DNA of 37,077 nucleotides from FW021-bin31 sp964478125. GTDB lineage: Bacteria; Bacteroidota; Bacteroidia; Chitinophagales; Chitinophagaceae. The stretch covers positions 1 through 37,077 of the forward strand of contig CAYZGR010000032.1 of assembly GCA_964478125.1 (NCBI GenBank). The letters are read 5' to 3'. The translations under genes were made by a program, and so were the position numbers. The notes under the pieces were generated by a model that made no database searches, was not told the origin of the DNA, and worked only from the letters and a program-made list of their open reading frames with translations. The first letter of the stretch is position 1; every line of letters starts with the position of its first letter. This document shows, piece by piece, positions 33,277-37,077 of the stretch.

Positions 33277-34461
33277 ATGAAAAAGATTATTCCATTTCTG
33301 GCTATCCTGGTATTCTCTTTCCGGCTTTTCGCACAGCAGATCCCTGATTCGGTTATGCGTTTCCATAAAAACGCCATCCTGGTAGACACGCATAATGATG
33401 TATTATCCAATTTAACGATGGAAGGATATGACATCGGCAGACGTTTGCAGACGGGCAATTCCGATCTGCCCCGAATGAAGGAGGGAGGAGTGGATGTCCA
33501 GTTTTTTTCCATCTGGTGTGATGGGACCTATGAAAAAGGAACCGCCTTCAATTATGCCAACAGGCAAATAGATTCCCTGATAGCCATTATCAAAAGAAAC
33601 CCCGATAAAATAGCCTTGGCCAAAAACTACGAAGACCTCATGGCAGATGTACATCAGGGAAAAATAGCCGCAATGATCGGTGTGGAAGGCGGCCATATGA
33701 TAGAGGGCAGGCTGGATTACCTGGACAGCCTGTACAGGCGGGGCATGCGCTATATGACATTGACCTGGAACAACAGTACCGGCTGGGCTACCTCAGCCGT
33801 GGATGAAACCAGCCACCATAATTCATTACAACATTCCGGGTTAACCGACTTCGGTAAAAAAGTAGTGGACCGAATGAATGAGCTGGGCGTAATGATAGAT
33901 CTGGCCCATGTCGGACGGCAGACTTTCTTTGATGCCATTCATACTTCTAAAAAGCCGGTCCTGGTATCCCATAGTTCGGTATATAAAATATGTCCTGTCG
34001 CACGCAACCTGAAAGATGATCAGATCCGCGCGGTAAAGAAAAATGGCGGCGTTATTTGTGTGAATTTTTATTCCGGCTTTATAGATCCCAACTACTTCAA
34101 AAAAAAGAAAGCCTTTCTTTCAAGGCATAAAAACACGGCCGATTCCCTGAAAAAGGCGGGTTATGAAGGAAGCATCCAAAACAAGCTCTTCAAAATGTAT
34201 CCCAGAGAAGTCAGGGCTCTGCGTCCCCCTTTATCCCTGCTCATTGACCATATGGATTACATTGTTAAAATGATTGGAGTAGATTATGTGGGCATAGGCA
34301 GTGATTTCGACGGAGCAGAATCCTACCCGCTGGAAATGGACGACGTAACAGATTATCCTAAGATTACAAATGCATTATTTAAAAGAGGCTATTCCAAAGA
34401 GGACATCAAGAAGATCCTGGGAGGCAATGTTTTGCGGGTAATAAAAGAAAATTTAAAATAA
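33277..34461 (+). CDS. Membrane dipeptidase (renal dipeptidase family, M19), exported
   Basis: A zinc dipeptidase that splits dipeptides and accepts D-residues at the C-terminal position. 394 residues, signal peptide to about residue 20 (RLFAQ). The binuclear zinc ligands are all visible: H39/D41 (DTHND), E137 (GVEGGH), H211 (DLAHVG), H232 (VSHSS), and the catalytic-site D343 (GIGSDFDG). It lies downstream of the acylase gene in the same direction and converges with the epimerase gene. Together these could turn acyl-peptides into free amino acids in the periplasm, with the epimerase handling L-Ala-D-Glu-type dipeptides. A short hairpin (34476-34489, AACAC/GTGTT) after the stop is too weak to call a terminator. 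Confidence 0.93.
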   Translation: MKKIIPFLAILVFSFRLFAQQIPDSVMRFHKNAILVDTHNDVLSNLTMEGYDIGRRLQTGNSDLPRMKEGGVDVQFFSIWCDGTYEKGTAFNYANRQIDSLIAIIKRNPDKIALAKNYEDLMADVHQGKIAAMIGVEGGHMIEGRLDYLDSLYRRGMRYMTLTWNNSTGWATSAVDETSHHNSLQHSGLTDFGKKVVDRMNELGVMIDLAHVGRQTFFDAIHTSKKPVLVSHSSVYKICPVARNLKDDQIRAVKKNGGVICVNFYSGFIDPNYFKKKKAFLSRHKNTADSLKKAGYEGSIQNKLFKMYPREVRALRPPLSLLIDHMDYIVKMIGVDYVGIGSDFDGAESYPLEMDDVTDYPKITNALFKRGYSKEDIKKILGGNVLRVIKENLK

Positions 34462-34499
34462 CCTTACCCATCATAAACACATCCGTGTTCTAATTGTCT

Positions 34500-35564
34500 T
34501 TATTTCTTCCATCCCAGTCCGGGTCGATCAGTTATAAACATTATTCCCTCTTTAATAATAAAAGCATCCTGTGCCACATCTTTAGCCAGATCCAGACTGC
34601 CATCCAGATCAAGATACCTGGTTTCCGGACAGGATAAGGCAACATGAAGCGCCGCTGCAATGCTGATCACGCTTTCATCATTACATCCCCACATCAGATC
34701 CATTCCCGCTACTTTCGCCACGGTGGTAATGTGCTGTGCGGGTAATATTCCACCACATTTCATGAGTTTAATGTTAAAAATACCACAGGATGCAGGCGGT
34801 ACGGCCAGTTTAAATGCATCCCTTGCATTGACCAACGACTCGTCAGCGGCTATAATCTTTCGTATTTCCCGAGGTAATTCTTTATATAAGCCGGATTCTT
34901 TTACAGGCAGGGGCTGCTCTATTAATTCTATTTCCAAAGCCCTGGTCTGTTTATAAAAATGTAAAAGATCTTCTCTGCTGTATCCTTGGTTTGCATCTAC
35001 ACGAATATGAATTTTTTCACCAAATTGTTCTCTTAACTTTACCACCCGTTCTATGTCTTCCTCCGGGGACTTCCCTAATTTAACCTTCAAGTATAAGAAT
35101 CCGCTTCCCACATATTCTTCAGCCTCTTTTAAAGTATCTTCTACATTCTTAATACCAATGGTGATGGACGTAGGCAGGCATTCGATCCTTTGTCCCAGAA
35201 ACCGGGCCAACGGTATATCCTGCCACCGGCAAAAAGCATCGTGTAAAGCGATATCCAGCGCAACACGGGCGCCAATGTGGTCTCTGAGAGTAGAATGTAC
35301 CAGGTGCAGACAATGATACAATTCTCTTATATCCTGATGCAGCAACAATTCTTTATCCCATAGCTCCAATACTTCAACGGTATCCTTCACATCTTCGCCT
35401 ACCACGTATTTGCTGGGGTTTGCCGTTCCCATACCGGTGATCCCATTTTCTAGCCGGATAGTCACAATAACATTCTCTACACCATCCACAGATTTGTAGG
35501 CAATAGCATAGGGCCGTTTTAATTCTAAATCAGCTACATGAAAATCAATAGAAGTGATACGCAT
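34500..35564 (-). CDS. Dipeptide epimerase / N-acetyl-D-Glu racemase-like (enolase superfamily)
   Basis: Cytoplasmic enolase-superfamily enzyme of the muconate-lactonising subgroup. 354 residues carry the L-Ala-D/L-Glu epimerase pattern: K160/K162 (YLKVKLG), metal ligands D190 (RVDANQG), E216 (IEQP) and D241 (AADES), second-side K266 (NIKLMK) and the D319/D321 pair (YLDLDGS) that binds the dipeptide amino group. Epimerases of this kind convert L-Ala-D-Glu from peptidoglycan to L-Ala-L-Glu. Related DgcA proteins racemise N-acetyl-D-glutamate and are encoded next to the DUF1611 protein DgcN, exactly the pairing seen here. The DxD pair favours a dipeptide substrate, while the neighbour favours the DgcA role; both remain open. 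Confidence 0.88.
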   Translation of the reverse strand: MRITSIDFHVADLELKRPYAIAYKSVDGVENVIVTIRLENGITGMGTANPSKYVVGEDVKDTVEVLELWDKELLLHQDIRELYHCLHLVHSTLRDHIGARVALDIALHDAFCRWQDIPLARFLGQRIECLPTSITIGIKNVEDTLKEAEEYVGSGFLYLKVKLGKSPEEDIERVVKLREQFGEKIHIRVDANQGYSREDLLHFYKQTRALEIELIEQPLPVKESGLYKELPREIRKIIAADESLVNARDAFKLAVPPASCGIFNIKLMKCGGILPAQHITTVAKVAGMDLMWGCNDESVISIAAALHVALSCPETRYLDLDGSLDLAKDVAQDAFIIKEGIMFITDRPGLGWKK

Positions 35565-35632
35565 GAGGATAGCGCTTTGATATCTTTATAAATACTTTTT
35601 AGACGAATTATTTAGTTGATGATCAGATCAAA

Positions 35633-36718
35633 TCAACTGTTCCCCTTTGCATAATGATGCGTCTCCTTTAAACCCGGTATAAATAAATCCGATACAAAAT
35701 CATCCACTCCTTTCTCCAGGGGAAGCAAAACCGGTAATCCTGTTTTGTGGCTATATTCTTCTTGAAAGTGTATAGCTTCTTCCAACGTACAACCTTTCGT
35801 ATTCACCACCAGGGCTATTACTTCAGAGCCGTACATATTAATTAGCTTAATCTCATCCTGCGGCCGGGGCATCTTACCCCAAGCCGGCTTATCAGAGAAA
35901 TATTCCCGCTTGGGAGAGAAAACCAATACTACTTTTTTAGCGTTTCCCGATATGAGAAATTCCGCTCCACAGGGGCCGCTGGGATTACGCAGACCTGCCT
36001 GTCCTTCTATAAAGATAACATCGGGTTGCGTTTCCCTGTAACATTTACATATCCAGTATTCCAGTTCCCCGGAAACAAAATCATTAACCGTCGAATCTAA
36101 AATAAAGCCGTATTTCCCATCCTGAAGCCAGCCGGTTTGTCCCGTAAAAACCATCTCGGCTTTCATCCCCTGTTTTCTGCAACCGTCTCTCAGAATCTTG
36201 GTAGTCGTTCGCTTCCCCATATTGGTATCCATTCCCAAAACGGCAACAACAGGACATTTTACCTCATATATTTCACCCGTCCAGAAATGGAGGTTTTTTC
36301 TCTCAACAGGCTTTCTGATATCGGTAATGGTTCCCCCTTTTTTTTCCGCCAGAGCGGCCAATTCCGGGATGTCGCTGACAAACTCATGTAATCCGCTGAT
36401 GATTGAAATTTGATGTTCCAGGCATTCAACTAATTTGGATTTCATGGAAAGAGGGAGTTTCCCTCCCTTTGGGGCCACGCCGATAATCACGAAATCTATT
36501 CGGCCGCCGTACCGGCTTATCGCTTCCGATACACTGCGATAAACCGGTATCTCAGGAATCCGCTGCCCCACAATAGAAGAAAGGTTGTGATTCACATGAT
36601 CGGCGTCTATGATTCCCACAATATTAAAACGATCCGTGCCCCGTATCAATCCATGCGCGGTCTTGGCAGAACTGTGGGAAAGCAATCCATCGGTTAAGAT
36701 AATGGCGCGTGGCTTCAT
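35633..36718 (-). CDS. DUF1611 P-loop protein (DgcN-like D-glutamate N-acetyltransferase candidate)
   Basis: 361 residues from the ATG at 36718 (MKPRAIILTDG), which leaves 38 bases after the DUF2264 gene; an ATG at 36799 would overlap it. No signal peptide. Two domains: an N-terminal Rossmann-like part (about 1-110, with ILTDGLLSHSSAKTAHGLIR and VIIGVAPKGGKLP) and a C-terminal P-loop domain with GMDTNMGKRTTT (162-173) and IFIEGQAGLRNPSG. That matches the DUF1611 family. A member, DgcN, has been reported to acetylate D-glutamate as the first step of a catabolic route finished by the racemase DgcA. The epimerase-like neighbour 68 bases downstream supports this, though the reaction in this organism is inference. 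Confidence 0.85.
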   Translation of the reverse strand: MKPRAIILTDGLLSHSSAKTAHGLIRGTDRFNIVGIIDADHVNHNLSSIVGQRIPEIPVYRSVSEAISRYGGRIDFVIIGVAPKGGKLPLSMKSKLVECLEHQISIISGLHEFVSDIPELAALAEKKGGTITDIRKPVERKNLHFWTGEIYEVKCPVVAVLGMDTNMGKRTTTKILRDGCRKQGMKAEMVFTGQTGWLQDGKYGFILDSTVNDFVSGELEYWICKCYRETQPDVIFIEGQAGLRNPSGPCGAEFLISGNAKKVVLVFSPKREYFSDKPAWGKMPRPQDEIKLINMYGSEVIALVVNTKGCTLEEAIHFQEEYSHKTGLPVLLPLEKGVDDFVSDLFIPGLKETHHYAKGNS

Positions 36719-36756
36719 TGTAATTTTTGAAGTAAAAGTAGCAAACTTTATGATAT

Positions 36757-37077
36757 CTAATGAATGGAATGATGAATATGGACGTTCTTCCCCTCCCATA
36801 CTTTTTTAGCGATCCAATCTTCATCCGGCCCCTGCCAGAATCCATTTTCAGGAGGCAATCCCAATATCAAAAAGGCTTCGGAACACAGATAAAGACTTCC
36901 GGTAGATATATATCCCTGTGCAATAGCGCGTTGATGCCCCACCATACCTATTTGCAACCAACCCTTTTTATCAAAAGTTCCGGATGCGGAAAGTTGTCTC
37001 TTAATAACCGCATATAAGGCAGCTCGTACTTCCTGAGGTTTTACATCCTTCGGTAATTTTTGCATAAGCGCTATTTT
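36757..37077 (-). CDS. DUF2264 family protein, C-terminal part (cut by right edge)
   Basis: About 106 C-terminal codons; the frame stays open to the edge, so the ATG at 37065 is internal. The visible end carries FDKKGWLQIGMVGHQ, GYISTGSLYLCSEAFLILGLP and FWQGPDEDWIAKKVWEG, which I recognise as the conserved C-terminus of DUF2264 proteins. The family is common in Bacteroidota sugar loci and lacks a firmly known role. It would be first of the DUF2264-DUF1611-epimerase run on the minus strand. If it is a glycan enzyme, a sugar-peptide substrate such as a muropeptide would be one way to reconcile it with its neighbours. Confidence 0.78.
   Translation of the reverse strand, partial: KIALMQKLPKDVKPQEVRAALYAVIKRQLSASGTFDKKGWLQIGMVGHQRAIAQGYISTGSLYLCSEAFLILGLPPENGFWQGPDEDWIAKKVWEGKNVHIHHSIH

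Noticed and set aside
34476..34489. Hairpin AACAC-ATCC-GTGTT between dipeptidase and epimerase genes as a terminator
   Set aside because: The stem is only five pairs, AT-rich, and no real T-tract follows.
1..37077. Mobile elements, CRISPR arrays, tRNA or rRNA genes
   Set aside because: No transposase, integrase, regular spacer repeats, cloverleaf or rRNA-like segment was seen; all large frames are explained by the listed genes.

Overview
The window looks like a chromosomal segment of a Bacteroidota species, probably from the Chitinophagaceae/Sphingobacteriaceae side of the phylum. The reasons are two SusC-type receptors, a SusD lipoprotein, a TTTG-N19-TAnnTTTG promoter, few Shine-Dalgarno sites and a mid-40s GC feel. 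The genus cannot be fixed from sequence alone. I see no tRNA, rRNA, CRISPR array, insertion sequence or phage gene.

Region A (1-23077, all minus strand) is a pectin/rhamnogalacturonan degradation locus. In the direction of transcription it reads: PL1 pectate lyase, GH106 alpha-L-rhamnosidase, CE12-type rhamnogalacturonan acetylesterase, FN3-GH28 polygalacturonase, CE8 pectin methylesterase, DUF1593 protein, GH28 polygalacturonase, SGNH esterase, PmoA/DUF6807 protein, GH95, second CE8, alpha/beta-hydrolase, GH43, large alpha/beta-hydrolase, L-fuconate dehydratase. After a regulatory gap comes the start of a SusC receptor that runs off the left edge. Nearly all products carry export signals. 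The exception is the fuconate dehydratase, a cytoplasmic enzyme for L-fucose/L-galactose-type acids, which pairs logically with the GH95. Six esterases point to a heavily methylated and acetylated substrate.

A LacI-family regulator (23295-24332, plus) is divergent from the pectate lyase gene. A shared motif, TATTTACGCAATCGTT and close variants, sits in three intergenic regions: between the regulator and PL1, before the fuconate dehydratase gene, and before the left-edge susC. It is the best candidate operator and ties region A into one regulon. A strong intrinsic terminator follows the lacI gene.

Region B (24430-37077) is different in character. A susC-susD-dmpA operon (minus) has its own good promoter. 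It is divergent from a penicillin-acylase-family Ntn hydrolase and a membrane dipeptidase (plus). These converge on a minus-strand set: DUF2264 protein (cut by the right edge), DUF1611/DgcN-like protein and a dipeptide epimerase/DgcA-like enolase-superfamily enzyme. There is no glycoside hydrolase of a firmly known family around this SusCD pair. Every well-recognised neighbour cleaves or rearranges amide/peptide bonds or handles D-amino acids. My main hypothesis is that region B is a SusCD-based uptake and catabolism locus for peptides or N-acyl amino acids containing D-residues (for example peptidoglycan stem peptides and D-glutamate), sitting beside a classical pectin locus.
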